Positions 8,757 through 15,933 of a stretch of DNA of 18,691 nucleotides are shown piece after piece. The notes beneath the pieces are model-generated. The model ran no database searches and was not told where the DNA came from. It worked only from the letters and a program-made list of their open reading frames with translations. The DNA lies in NCBI GenBank assembly GCA_013041975.1, contig JABDQZ010000226.1, forward strand, positions 1 through 18,691, given 5' to 3'. Numbering within the stretch: position 1 is the first letter of the stretch; each line of letters begins with the position of its first letter. The stretch is from Gammaproteobacteria bacterium (lineage in GTDB: Bacteria > Pseudomonadota > Gammaproteobacteria > Chromatiales > Chromatiaceae). Both the position numbers and the translations under genes were made by a program.

Positions 8757-9209
8757 TTAGTGAACCTGGCTGTTTTCCTGATGACTGCCGTAATTGCCAA
8801 TCAACGGATACAGGCGCTCGGTTTCATCCTGCAGACGGTTCAGTACCAGTTCAAACATTTCTATGGTTTCAGCATAAAACTGATCGTATTTTTTGATATG
8901 CAGTTCCTGTTTGGAGAGGTTGCACCATTTCTTGGTATAGGCTCCAAAGATACGTTTAATCTCTTTGGAACCGCTAATAAAGAGATTGGCAATCTTGTTT
9001 TTATGCGCGTCTGAATGGTCAAGCAATTCAGCATAAAGATCAGCATCAGTTTTTTTCAGGTGATCCTGTACTGAGTCAACGTAGCGGAAAAACAGTTCAC
9101 AGGTGATTTCGGTATCACACAGTGAACGATCGCTCAGCAGGTTGGTTAATATGTTACTGAGTTCGGTGATCTTGTGGATTTGCGCGTGGAGTTTTTCTGT
9201 TTTGTCCAT
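8757..9209 (-). CDS. Hemerythrin-like helical protein, copy 1
   Basis: This is a 150-residue, all-helical, soluble protein. The pattern of an N-terminal HxxxHKI near residues 8-14, His50 in a long helix and a C-terminal RLQDETERLYPLI resembles hemerythrin/HHE-type four-helix bundles, which bind a di-iron centre and sense or carry oxygen or nitric oxide. The canonical HxxxE repeats are incomplete: position 54 is Thr, and the third helix has Lys82 where copy 2 has His. Metal binding is therefore uncertain. Cys31, Cys37 and Cys96 are shared with copy 2 (12043-12498), to which it is about 60% identical by hand alignment. A GAGGA ribosome binding site precedes the ATG, and an FNR-like box lies about 120 bases upstream. 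The gene converges on the purL-linked gene. Confidence 0.72.
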   Translation of the reverse strand: MDKTEKLHAQIHKITELSNILTNLLSDRSLCDTEITCELFFRYVDSVQDHLKKTDADLYAELLDHSDAHKNKIANLFISGSKEIKRIFGAYTKKWCNLSKQELHIKKYDQFYAETIEMFELVLNRLQDETERLYPLIGNYGSHQENSQVH

Positions 9210-9321
9210 ATATATGTCCTCGAGAATGGGGCAAAGCTTAAAAAATTAAATAAATATTATTATTTTTTTATTTACAGTAAAGCTGCATCGAATAAGGCTC
9301 AAGCCTCTGCCGCGAACATAC

Positions 9322-9335
9322 TTGATTTATGTCAA
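9322..9335 (-). promoter_or_regulatory. FNR/Dnr-like box upstream of hemerythrin-like copy 1
   Basis: TTGATTTATGTCAA matches the FNR/Dnr consensus TTGAT-N4-ATCAA with one mismatch. It lies in the gap between the stop of the HEQAH gene (9343) and the hemerythrin-like start (9209). Read toward the hemerythrin-like gene, a weak -10-like TTATTC sits around 9292-9297, which would place a start of transcription near 9284-9287. The box would then be centred at about -41 to -44, the normal spacing for class II FNR activation. Regulation by oxygen or nitric oxide is inferred from this match. Confidence 0.55.
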
Positions 9336-9342
9336 TCAATAG

Positions 9343-9918
9343 TCAGATTGTGACGTCCAGCAGGACGGGATTCTGGTCGTCGGGCAGGTAATTAGGTAAT
9401 TTATTATTTGCTGTATTATCAATGGTTTGTGAATTTTCTTCACGTCGTTGTGAAGCGATCTCCATTTGTGCCTTTATTGCCATGGAGGCAGCATCGGCAG
9501 CAACAGCACGATCCTGGGCTGAAGGTGAAGCCGGGGCATTGGCTGCAGCACGTATCTGGTCGGCCTTGCGCTTGGTCGCTTCAGGATCTCCGGGAATGGG
9601 GCTGGTATCGATTTGAACTTCGCCGCCAACGGCATAGTTTTTTCCATCTGGGCCTTTTTGATAGGTAAATGTCGGAGCACTGGCATAGGGCCCTGCAGCG
9701 GCACGGTGGGCCTGTTCGTGGGCTCTGACTTCACGGTCACGACGCTTGAGTTCCGCAATCAGGGCGAGTTCTTCTTCCGTATACGGTTCATCTGCCTTGT
9801 TGCTGGTCAAGGCCTGTTTAAGGTCATCAAGCTGGCCAGGCTTGCTGCCAGTATCTTGCGAAACTGAATTTGTCAGATAAAAAGGAGCCGATGATGTATT
9901 TAAAGCGGCTGAAATCAA
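9343..9918 (-). CDS. SprA-related protein with HEQAH metalloprotease-like motif
   Basis: This is a 191-residue protein whose central part matches the SprA-related family (also named putative metalloprotease CJM1_0395 family). It has ELKRRDREVRAHEQAH, then a stretch beginning AAGPYASAPTFTYQKGPDG and YAVGGEVQIDTSPIPGDPEAT. After that come an Ala-rich helix with APASPSAQDR and a low-complexity C-terminus. HEQAH fits the HExxH zinc-binding pattern, but I see no established third ligand, and protease activity is only suggested. There is no signal peptide. The N-terminal 45 residues are Ser/Thr/Asn-rich and look disordered. The likely start is a TTG at 9918. A mini-ORF with a far better ribosome binding site ends one base before it. 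The gene is divergent from msrP. Confidence 0.82.
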   Translation of the reverse strand: MISAALNTSSAPFYLTNSVSQDTGSKPGQLDDLKQALTSNKADEPYTEEELALIAELKRRDREVRAHEQAHRAAAGPYASAPTFTYQKGPDGKNYAVGGEVQIDTSPIPGDPEATKRKADQIRAAANAPASPSAQDRAVAADAASMAIKAQMEIASQRREENSQTIDNTANNKLPNYLPDDQNPVLLDVTI

Positions 9919-9919
9919 G

Positions 9920-9937
9920 TTAATTGGCCTGTTGCAT
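9920..9937 (-). CDS. Five-residue mini-ORF (MQQAN) immediately before the HEQAH gene
   Basis: ATG at 9937 is preceded by GGTGAGGA (9941-9948), the best Shine-Dalgarno sequence in this area. The frame ends with TAA after five residues, and one base later comes the TTG start of the HEQAH gene in another frame. The arrangement would allow termination-reinitiation coupling. Alternatively a one-base change has moved the real ATG out of frame. The sequence shows the signals; whether it is translated is unknown. Confidence 0.35.
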   Translation of the reverse strand: MQQAN

Positions 9938-9993
9938 ACTTCCTCACCTAAAGGATAGTACGATTACTTCCATTAGAAGGGGAATTCATTTCG

Positions 9994-10020
9994 TCAATTG
10001 TCAATATATTTTCAATTGAA
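9994..10020. repeat. AT-rich palindromes in the divergent msrP / HEQAH-gene control region
   Basis: CAATTG occurs at 9995-10000 and 10013-10018, spaced 18 bases, and the second lies within the perfect 10-base palindrome TTCAATTGAA (10011-10020). They sit in the intergenic region between the divergent HEQAH gene and msrP. A promoter or operator role is plausible, but I could not place convincing -35/-10 pairs, and AT-rich palindromes of this size arise by chance. Confidence 0.3.
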
Positions 10021-10089
10021 TTGCCAAGCTATCATGAAACAAAAGCACAGGTTGTAAGGTCTGATAACAAAACCTCGATGGAAAAAACC

Positions 10090-11058
10090 ATGTTGATCAA
10101 AAAGCCCGCAGATATAAAATCTTCTGAAATCACAGACTATGCTGACTTCAAACAGCGCCGCTATTTTATTAAACAGGCGGCTTTACTCGGTATTGGGGCC
10201 GGGCTGGGTAGTTTGCCGCTTCAGTCCGCGGCAAAAAATACCGATTCGCGAAGTAGACCTCTTAAGCCCTTGTTGAAAACCTCATATGGCCAGGGTCTTA
10301 AACAGACCAGCTATGACGATATCACCAGTTACAACAATTTTTATGAATTTGGCACGGGTAAGTCTGACCCGGCAGACGCAGCACACAACCTGAAAACCAG
10401 ACCCTGGAATATTGTAGTTGAAGGAGAATGTGAAGCGCCTGGTGAAATCGGTATTGAGGAAATACTTAGTGGTTTTGTTCAGGAAGAACGTATTTACCGG
10501 CTTCGATGTGTTGAAGCCTGGGCCATGGTGGTGCCATGGGTCGGCTTTTCACTCGGCGACTTGCTGAAGCGTTTCAAACCAACATCCCGTGCAAAGTACG
10601 TCATGTTTGAAACCCTTTTTGATCCTGACCAGATGCCTGGGCAGCTCCGAAATACACTAGACTGGCCCTATACTGAAGGTTTGCGTATGGATGAGGCCAT
10701 GCATCCACTGGCGCTGTTATCAACAGGGCTATACGGCGAAGAGCTACCCAATCAGAATGGTGCTCCGGTACGGCTTGTTATCCCCTGGAAATATGGTTTC
10801 AAGAGTATCAAGTCCATCGTTAAAATTCGTTTTACCGAGACCATGCCAAAAACCACCTGGTGGCAGATGCAGCCAAAAGAATATGGTTTTTACGCCAATG
10901 TGAACCCGCAGGTGGATCACCCGCGCTGGAGCCAGAAGAAACACCGTAATATTGGTGAAGGGATTTTCTCAGGCAAGCACGAGACCCTGATGTTCAATGG
11001 TTATGCCGATGAAGTGGCCGGTTTGTACAAAGGCATGGATCTCTCAAAATATTTTTAG
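10090..11058 (+). CDS. msrP: Protein-methionine-sulfoxide reductase catalytic subunit MsrP (YedY)
   Basis: MsrP is a periplasmic molybdopterin enzyme that repairs oxidised methionines with electrons from MsrQ. I chose the ATG at 10090, giving 322 residues. MLIKKPADIKSSEIT is the usual family N-terminus, and GATGGA lies just upstream; the frame is open further back to a TTG at 10021. A Tat signal follows (QRRYFIKQAALLGIG, ending near residue 45), as expected for a cofactor-loaded exported enzyme. Landmarks are YNNFYEFG, RPWNIVVEGE, the molybdenum ligand Cys140 in YRLRCVEAW, and IPWKYGFKSIKSIV. WWQMQPKEYGFYANVNP, then HPRWSQ, close the domain. msrQ begins 9 bases after the stop, so the two form an operon. 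The Tat motif has Ile in place of the usual Leu (RRYFIK), which is tolerated. Confidence 0.96.
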   Translation: MLIKKPADIKSSEITDYADFKQRRYFIKQAALLGIGAGLGSLPLQSAAKNTDSRSRPLKPLLKTSYGQGLKQTSYDDITSYNNFYEFGTGKSDPADAAHNLKTRPWNIVVEGECEAPGEIGIEEILSGFVQEERIYRLRCVEAWAMVVPWVGFSLGDLLKRFKPTSRAKYVMFETLFDPDQMPGQLRNTLDWPYTEGLRMDEAMHPLALLSTGLYGEELPNQNGAPVRLVIPWKYGFKSIKSIVKIRFTETMPKTTWWQMQPKEYGFYANVNPQVDHPRWSQKKHRNIGEGIFSGKHETLMFNGYADEVAGLYKGMDLSKYF

Positions 11059-11067
11059 TTCCTGGCT

Positions 11068-11667
11068 ATGTTGCAGTTTTCCCGAAGTACCATCAAGCGG
11101 GCTATCAAACCGGTTGTTTTTGTGTTGTCACTGGTTCCGTTTAGTCTGCTTGTCTATGCTGCTGTAACGGACAGCCTGGGAGCAAATCCGGTGGAGGCGC
11201 TGACTCATCAGACCGGGCTGTGGGGTTTATATTTTTTGTTGATAACCCTGTCCATCACGCCTTTGAAAAAAATTACCGGTATGACATGGCCTGTCAGCTT
11301 GAGACGCATGCTGGGGCTTTTTGCTTTTTTCTATGCCTGTCTGCACCTGACGGTGTATTTCTGGCTGGATCAGTCTTTACTGTGGCAAGACATCATTGAG
11401 GATATTGTTAAAAGGCCATACATCACCTTGGGCCTGTCCGCCTGGTTGTTGTTGTTGCCGCTGGCATTAACGTCCAACCAGTTTAGTATGCGTTTACTGA
11501 AAAAAAACTGGAAGCGATTGCACCGCCTGGTCTATATTGCAGCGCTTCTGGTCGTGGTTCATTTTATCTGGCTTGTGAAGGCTGACTATACTGAGCCGCT
11601 GATGTACCTTGGTATACTGCTATTTTTACTTCTGACAAGAACCCGTATTTTCAAATGGAGTACTTAA
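11068..11667 (+). CDS. msrQ: MsrQ, heme-binding membrane subunit of the MsrPQ system (YedZ)
   Basis: This 199-residue inner-membrane cytochrome of the YedZ/ferric reductase-like family passes electrons from the quinone pool to periplasmic MsrP. Six hydrophobic segments are visible. The family landmarks are the early GLWGLYFLLITLSITPL, then RRMLGLFAFFYACLHLTVYFWLD, WKRLHRLVYIAALLVVVHF and the basic C-terminal tail TRTRIFKW. His residues in LHLTVY, LHRLVY and VVHF are the expected heme-ligand candidates. The Shine-Dalgarno sequence before the ATG at 11068 is poor, suggesting coupling to msrP. The TAA stop shares its last base with the ATG of yffB (TAATG), so all three genes are likely one transcript. 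Confidence 0.95.
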   Translation: MLQFSRSTIKRAIKPVVFVLSLVPFSLLVYAAVTDSLGANPVEALTHQTGLWGLYFLLITLSITPLKKITGMTWPVSLRRMLGLFAFFYACLHLTVYFWLDQSLLWQDIIEDIVKRPYITLGLSAWLLLLPLALTSNQFSMRLLKKNWKRLHRLVYIAALLVVVHFIWLVKADYTEPLMYLGILLFLLLTRTRIFKWST

Positions 11668-12014
11668 TGTTAACCGTTTATGGCATTCCCAATTGCGACA
11701 CCATGAAAAAGGCCCGCAAATGGCTGGCTGATAATCATATTGAATATGAGTTTCATGACTATAAAAAGCAGGGCATAGACAAAAAGACCCTGGTTGCCTG
11801 GGAGAAAAAGGCTGGCTGGGAAACATTGTTAAATCGCAGGGGTATGATGTGGCGCAAGCTAAGCGATGAACAGAAAGCTAATATCGACAAAACCAGCGCC
11901 ATAGAGATTATGCTGGATATACCATCAACTATTAAAAGGCCCGTGCTGATTACCGAGGATGGAGATATGCTCGTTGGTTTTAAGGCAGACGAGTACCAGC
12001 AGTTGCTGCTTTAA
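11667..12014 (+). CDS. yffB: ArsC/Spx-like reductase family protein YffB
   Basis: This 115-residue thioredoxin-fold protein of the ArsC/Spx family, YffB subgroup, opens with LTVYGIPNCDTMKKARKWL. The single Cys lies in the active-site segment PNCDT, and there is no second CxxC cysteine. The later strand KRPVLITEDG has the cis-Pro region of the family, and FKADEY is near the end. YffB members are thought to act in glutathione-dependent thiol reduction; the substrate is unknown. I place the start at ATG 11667, overlapping the msrQ stop, because GGAG (11657-11660) is 6 bases upstream; another in-frame ATG at 11655 lies inside msrQ. In enterobacteria yffB sits directly before dapE; here two opposing genes separate them. 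Confidence 0.92.
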   Translation: MLTVYGIPNCDTMKKARKWLADNHIEYEFHDYKKQGIDKKTLVAWEKKAGWETLLNRRGMMWRKLSDEQKANIDKTSAIEIMLDIPSTIKRPVLITEDGDMLVGFKADEYQQLLL

Positions 12015-12042
12015 TCTTTCACATCCTCTTTTCTATAAAACG

Positions 12043-12498
12043 TCATGCAACCTGAAATGAACGAATGGGGTCGCTTTTAGACTGGCTGGCTTGAATCAGG
12101 GGGTAAAGGTTTTCTGTTTCATCCTGTAGGCGGCGAAGTACAAGATTGAAGACATCAACGGTATCTTCGTAGAATTCCTGATAATTACTGATTTTTAATT
12201 CGTGCTGGTTACACCATTTTTTTGTATAGCTTGAAAAAATCCGTTTTATTTCATGCGAACCATCGATGAATCGTCCAACAGCTTTACAGGTCTGCTCGTC
12301 AGAATTAGCCAGAAGTTGTGCAAACACCCCGGATTCAGTGTGATTTAAATGATGCTTGACTGCATTGACATAGCGGAAAAACAGTTCACAGGTAACCTCT
12401 GAATCGCATAACGATCTATCGCTTAGAAGCGCTTCTAGAACGTTATTGAGTTCCGTGATTTTGTGAGCTTGCTTGTGAAATGCCTCGGTTTGATTCAT
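12043..12498 (-). CDS. Hemerythrin-like helical protein, copy 2
   Basis: This 151-residue paralogue of the gene at 8757-9209 shares the blocks HKITEL, LLSDRSLCD, TCELFFRYV, EIKRIF, YTKKWCN and RLQDETE. It keeps His8, His12, His50 and the three common cysteines (31, 37, 96), and adds His49, His53 and His82, so a metal site is somewhat more plausible than in copy 1. The protein is helical and soluble without a signal peptide. It is transcribed alone, with AAAGGAAA before the ATG, and converges on yffB with 28 bases between the stops. No FNR-like box was found upstream. It interrupts the yffB-dapE neighbourhood known from other gammaproteobacteria. Function is not known; an oxygen- or NO-related role is inferred from the fold. 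Confidence 0.72.
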   Translation of the reverse strand: MNQTEAFHKQAHKITELNNVLEALLSDRSLCDSEVTCELFFRYVNAVKHHLNHTESGVFAQLLANSDEQTCKAVGRFIDGSHEIKRIFSSYTKKWCNQHELKISNYQEFYEDTVDVFNLVLRRLQDETENLYPLIQASQSKSDPIRSFQVA

Positions 12499-12631
12499 GT
12501 GCTTTCCTTTGGAGTGGCGTGTCTGGTTATGGGGATTATTTTTATAGTTTGTTAACTAAGCGTAGAATCGTTAATCTAAATCTTCAAGGTTTCCAGGCAA
12601 AGAATCTTAAAATAACACTTTAATAAATCAA

Positions 12632-12660
12632 CATATTTCTACTTGCTTATATGGTGTCAA
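12632..12660 (-). promoter_or_regulatory. Candidate sigma-70 promoter for hemerythrin-like copy 2
   Basis: The 272-base gap upstream of copy 2 (12499-12770) is AT-rich and shows no ORF. Within it a perfect -35 hexamer TTGACA lies at 12655-12660 on the minus strand. It is followed 17-19 bases later by a modest -10 candidate (AATATG or TATGTT, 12630-12637). This would give a leader of about 125 bases. The rest of the gap holds nothing I can name. Confidence 0.35.
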
Positions 12661-12770
12661 TCATCGTTTCACCAGATAATCATCAGAGCCGCAAACACCC
12701 TGGGTAGTCTAATTAATCGACTTCGATACCTTAGTAAACTTGTGTCAGTATTTTTTCAGCTATTAGATAT

Positions 12771-13619
12771 TTATTGAGATAATTTCATCGGTAAGACATC
12801 CATTGTGGTTTTATAACCACGATCATGCAGCATCAGCTTCTTTTCGACCGACAAGTTGAAATCCACCGGAGAAATATCATCGGTATTGATGACGATAGTT
12901 GTATTCCAGAAGGCATCATTGATAAATTCACGTGATATGGTCGACATAAAAGTCTTCATCAGCATCTGCATGTAATCTGCGAGCGGGAAAAAACGGCTGA
13001 TGCGTTTGTGATTTTTTATCGGCTTGTTGGCTTTCAGTCGGAAGCAGCAGGCAGGTGTGCCATTGCCTGTCCAGTCCCGCCTCAGTGAATCTTCAGCCAG
13101 TATACTGCCATCCACCATCAGGTGATCCTTGTATTTCTTGAAAGCAAATAGTAACGGTATACCCATTGAATAACGTACAGCCGTGGAAACCTTGAAATCA
13201 GGTGTTGTATCACGATCAAAAATAACCGGAGAACCACTTTTTACATCTGTGGCGACGATATGGAGTTCTTTTTCCAGTTCCTGAAAAGTGACACCCTTGA
13301 GTTGTTCATCCATCCATTTTTCGAAGATATCGCCGGAAGACAGTCCACCATGAAAAAGCAATTGCCCCAGTTTGAATTCCCGGAAGCGGGTAAAGTCGAC
13401 ATCCACTGAAAGCTGCTTCATGTGTTCAATGTTCCAACCAGATGCCCACAATGAAGCGACAATACTGCCTCCGGAAACACCGACCAGGTGTTCAATTTTG
13501 ATATCCATCTCATCCAGTGCCTTCAATACACCGACATGTGCAGGCAAACGGGTTCCGCCACCAGCAAGAATAGGCACCATGGTTTTTTGTTCTAAGGGGA
13601 TCGGTGTAGGTGTTATCAT
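12771..13619 (-). CDS. Patatin-like phospholipase family protein
   Basis: This 282-residue protein has the patatin fold signature. The glycine-rich oxyanion loop is GGGTRLPAHVGVLKAL (20-35), and the nucleophile elbow GVSGG has Ser49. The dyad Asp is Asp170 in MVDGS, where most members have DGG or DGA. TDVKSG and AVRYSMGIPLLF lie between them in the expected order. Such enzymes hydrolyse acyl esters of phospholipids or other lipids; the substrate here is unknown. The spacing of Ser and Asp is normal, so activity is likely. No signal peptide is seen, so a cytoplasmic or membrane-surface role is probable. ATG 13619 is used, but an ATG at residue 14 would also start just before the glycine loop; neither has a good ribosome binding site. 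It is divergent from dapE, with 35 bases between them. Confidence 0.88.
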   Translation of the reverse strand: MITPTPIPLEQKTMVPILAGGGTRLPAHVGVLKALDEMDIKIEHLVGVSGGSIVASLWASGWNIEHMKQLSVDVDFTRFREFKLGQLLFHGGLSSGDIFEKWMDEQLKGVTFQELEKELHIVATDVKSGSPVIFDRDTTPDFKVSTAVRYSMGIPLLFAFKKYKDHLMVDGSILAEDSLRRDWTGNGTPACCFRLKANKPIKNHKRISRFFPLADYMQMLMKTFMSTISREFINDAFWNTTIVINTDDISPVDFNLSVEKKLMLHDRGYKTTMDVLPMKLSQ

Positions 13620-13654
13620 AGAAAGATAGATTAGCAGGAAAAGTATACATCAAC

Positions 13655-14785
13655 ATGACAAATACGCTGGAGCACGCCATCAATCTCATTCAACGGGATT
13701 CTGTCACACCTGAAGACAAGGGTTGTCAGCAGTACATGATGAATGAACTGGATAAGTCAGGCGGCTTTCAACATGAAGTCATGCAATTTGAAGATGTCAC
13801 CAACCTCTGGTCGCGCCGCGGCAGTGAAGGCCCGTTATTTTGTTTTGCAGGGCATACGGATGTCGTGCCTACAGGTCCACATGATCAATGGCAATATCCG
13901 CCTTTTTCTGCAGATGTGGTTAAAGGCATGCTTTACGGAAGAGGGGCGGCCGACATGAAAGGCAGTCTGGCAGCCATGCTGACGGCCACCGAAAACTTTG
14001 TTCGCAAGCATCCTGACCATAAAGGTTCTATTGCTTACCTGATTACCAGTGACGAGGAAGGGCCAGCAAAAAACGGTACAGTAAAAGTCATTGATGAGCT
14101 TGAATCCAGGAATGAAAAAATTGATTACTGTCTGGTGGGTGAACCTTCTTCAGCGTCACGACTCGGTGATACCATTAAAAATGGACGTAGAGGATCACTG
14201 AATGGTCAACTAACTGTTAAAGGTAAACAGGGACATGTGGCTTATCCGCAGCTGGCCAGCAATCCTCTGCATTTGTTTGCTCCAGCAATGTCAAAGCTGT
14301 GTGAAATCGTATGGGATGAAGGTAATGACTTTTTTCCACCCACCACCTTCCAGATTTCCAATCTGAATACCGGCACCGGCGCTGAGAATGTGATACCCGG
14401 CGAGCTTCACGCACTGTTTAACTTCCGTTTTTCTACCGAATTGACTGCAGAATCCATTAAACAGAAAGTACATGCCATACTGGACGAACATCATCTGAAC
14501 TATGAATTGAACTGGCGGCTTTCAGGTAATCCCTTTCTGACAGCAGAAGGTGAACTGGTAGCAGCAGCCTGTAAGGCGATCGAGGAGGTCGCTGGCTATA
14601 ACACCGAGCTGTCAACTTCAGGGGGAACCTCGGATGGTCGCTTTATTGCCCCAACCGGAGCCCAGGTGCTGGAGCTTGGACCATTGAACAAGACCATCCA
14701 CCAGATTGATGAATGTGTCAGTGTCGATGACCTTAATCATCTTGCACTGATCTATGAAAAAATACTGGAACATTTGTTGACCTGA
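13655..14785 (+). CDS. dapE: Succinyl-diaminopimelate desuccinylase DapE
   Basis: DapE is a cytoplasmic di-zinc peptidase (M20 family). It hydrolyses N-succinyl-L,L-diaminopimelate in the succinylase route to lysine and peptidoglycan diaminopimelate. The 376-residue length is typical. All metal and catalytic residues are present at the usual positions: His67 and Asp69 in AGHTDVVP, Asp100 in GAADMKG, Glu134 and Glu135 in SDEEGP, a Glu in GEPSS and His349 in KTIHQIDE. The dimerisation insert with KGKQGHVAYP and the TSGGTSDGRF segment complete the enzyme. The ribosome binding site is weak. lptF begins 5 bases after the stop, so dapE, lptF and lptG probably form one operon, not the usual pepA-linked context of lptFG. 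Confidence 0.97.
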   Translation: MTNTLEHAINLIQRDSVTPEDKGCQQYMMNELDKSGGFQHEVMQFEDVTNLWSRRGSEGPLFCFAGHTDVVPTGPHDQWQYPPFSADVVKGMLYGRGAADMKGSLAAMLTATENFVRKHPDHKGSIAYLITSDEEGPAKNGTVKVIDELESRNEKIDYCLVGEPSSASRLGDTIKNGRRGSLNGQLTVKGKQGHVAYPQLASNPLHLFAPAMSKLCEIVWDEGNDFFPPTTFQISNLNTGTGAENVIPGELHALFNFRFSTELTAESIKQKVHAILDEHHLNYELNWRLSGNPFLTAEGELVAAACKAIEEVAGYNTELSTSGGTSDGRFIAPTGAQVLELGPLNKTIHQIDECVSVDDLNHLALIYEKILEHLLT

Positions 14786-14790
14786 TTGTC

Positions 14791-15933
14791 ATGGACAGGC
14801 TATCTGTTAATTCTTTATTGTCATTCACGCTTATTGACCGTTACCTGATTCAGGAACTGTACAAGACGTTTCTGGGAGTTACTGTTGTCCTGGTGATGAT
14901 TATATTTGCCAATAACTTTGTGTTGTCTCTGGAAAAGATTGTTCTTGGTCAATTTAGCAGCGATGCACTGGTGCAGTTAATGTCTTTTGAACTGCTCGAA
15001 ATGGTGAATTTTATTATTCCTCCAGCATTTTTCTTTGCTATTTTAATCTCTCTCGGAAGGCTCTATCGCGATAGCGAAATCATTGCCATGCAAGCCAGTG
15101 GAGTGGGGCCGGGAACATTCTATAAGTCTTATCTGCTTGGTGCGATACCAGTCATCATTGTAACGCTGTTAATGGTTCTCTATACCTTGCCATGGGCACA
15201 ATATTCCATGGCCCAACTGGAAGCCAATCAGGATCGTGACAATACAACTTTTGCAGCAATCGAAGTGGGAAAGTTTCAGGAAATTCAGGGTGGCGAAACG
15301 GTTTTCTTTGCGGCTTCTGAAGGTGATGAACCAGGTGAGCTTCGCGATGTTTTTATCCAGAACAGGCGCAATGGCAGGCTTGGAATCATCAGTGCAAAAG
15401 AGGCTTATCAGTTGATTGATAAGGAAACCGCACAGCATTTTCTGGTACTGAAAAACGGTTATCGTTACACGGGGGAGCCCGGCCAGAACACCTATACCAC
15501 CAGTTCATTTTACGAATATGGTATTCGAATCCGACAGCTTGAACAAAAGCAGGCCAAAGTCCCCGTAAAAGCATTACCTACAGCGGAACTCTGGCGATCA
15601 GGCAATCCTTTGCATCGCATGGAAATGCAGTTTCGTTATTCGATTCCCCTGGCCGTATTGGCTTTGACATTTCTGGCTATACCCTTAAGTCGCTCCATGC
15701 CCAGGCAGGGAATTTACGGTCGAATGCTGGTCGCGTTCGTGGTTTATTTTACTTTCATGAATTTACACAAGGTCGCAGAGAAATGGATGGAAGATGGTGA
15801 TTCCCCGCTTTGGCTGGGAATGTGGTGGGTACCATTCGTTGCGGTGGGCGTGGCATTAATGATTGAAACACGAGATCGTTATGCCTATTTACTGACGTCA
15901 AGAGCCTTCATAAAAAGGTTTAAAAAGGCATGA
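14791..15933 (+). CDS. lptF: LPS export permease LptF
   Basis: LptF is one of the two inner-membrane permeases of the LptB2FGC complex that extracts lipopolysaccharide and drives it along the Lpt bridge to the outer membrane. The 380-residue protein has the family order: an N-terminal IDRYLIQELYKTF and membrane helices, then the coupling segment SLGRLYRDSEIIAMQASGVG, which contacts LptB. A large periplasmic beta-jellyroll follows (about residues 130-265), then three C-terminal helices, with SRSMPRQGIYGRML between two of them. The ATG at 14791 lacks a good Shine-Dalgarno sequence and gives about 15 residues more than the usual start near IDRYL, so a slightly later non-ATG start is possible. 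The ATGA overlap with lptG indicates coupled translation. Confidence 0.96.
   Translation: MDRLSVNSLLSFTLIDRYLIQELYKTFLGVTVVLVMIIFANNFVLSLEKIVLGQFSSDALVQLMSFELLEMVNFIIPPAFFFAILISLGRLYRDSEIIAMQASGVGPGTFYKSYLLGAIPVIIVTLLMVLYTLPWAQYSMAQLEANQDRDNTTFAAIEVGKFQEIQGGETVFFAASEGDEPGELRDVFIQNRRNGRLGIISAKEAYQLIDKETAQHFLVLKNGYRYTGEPGQNTYTTSSFYEYGIRIRQLEQKQAKVPVKALPTAELWRSGNPLHRMEMQFRYSIPLAVLALTFLAIPLSRSMPRQGIYGRMLVAFVVYFTFMNLHKVAEKWMEDGDSPLWLGMWWVPFVAVGVALMIETRDRYAYLLTSRAFIKRFKKA

Noticed and set aside
8760..9014. 84-residue plus-strand ORF across hemerythrin-like copy 1
   Set aside because: It is antisense to a gene with a conserved paralogue and a good ribosome binding site, so it is a shadow frame.
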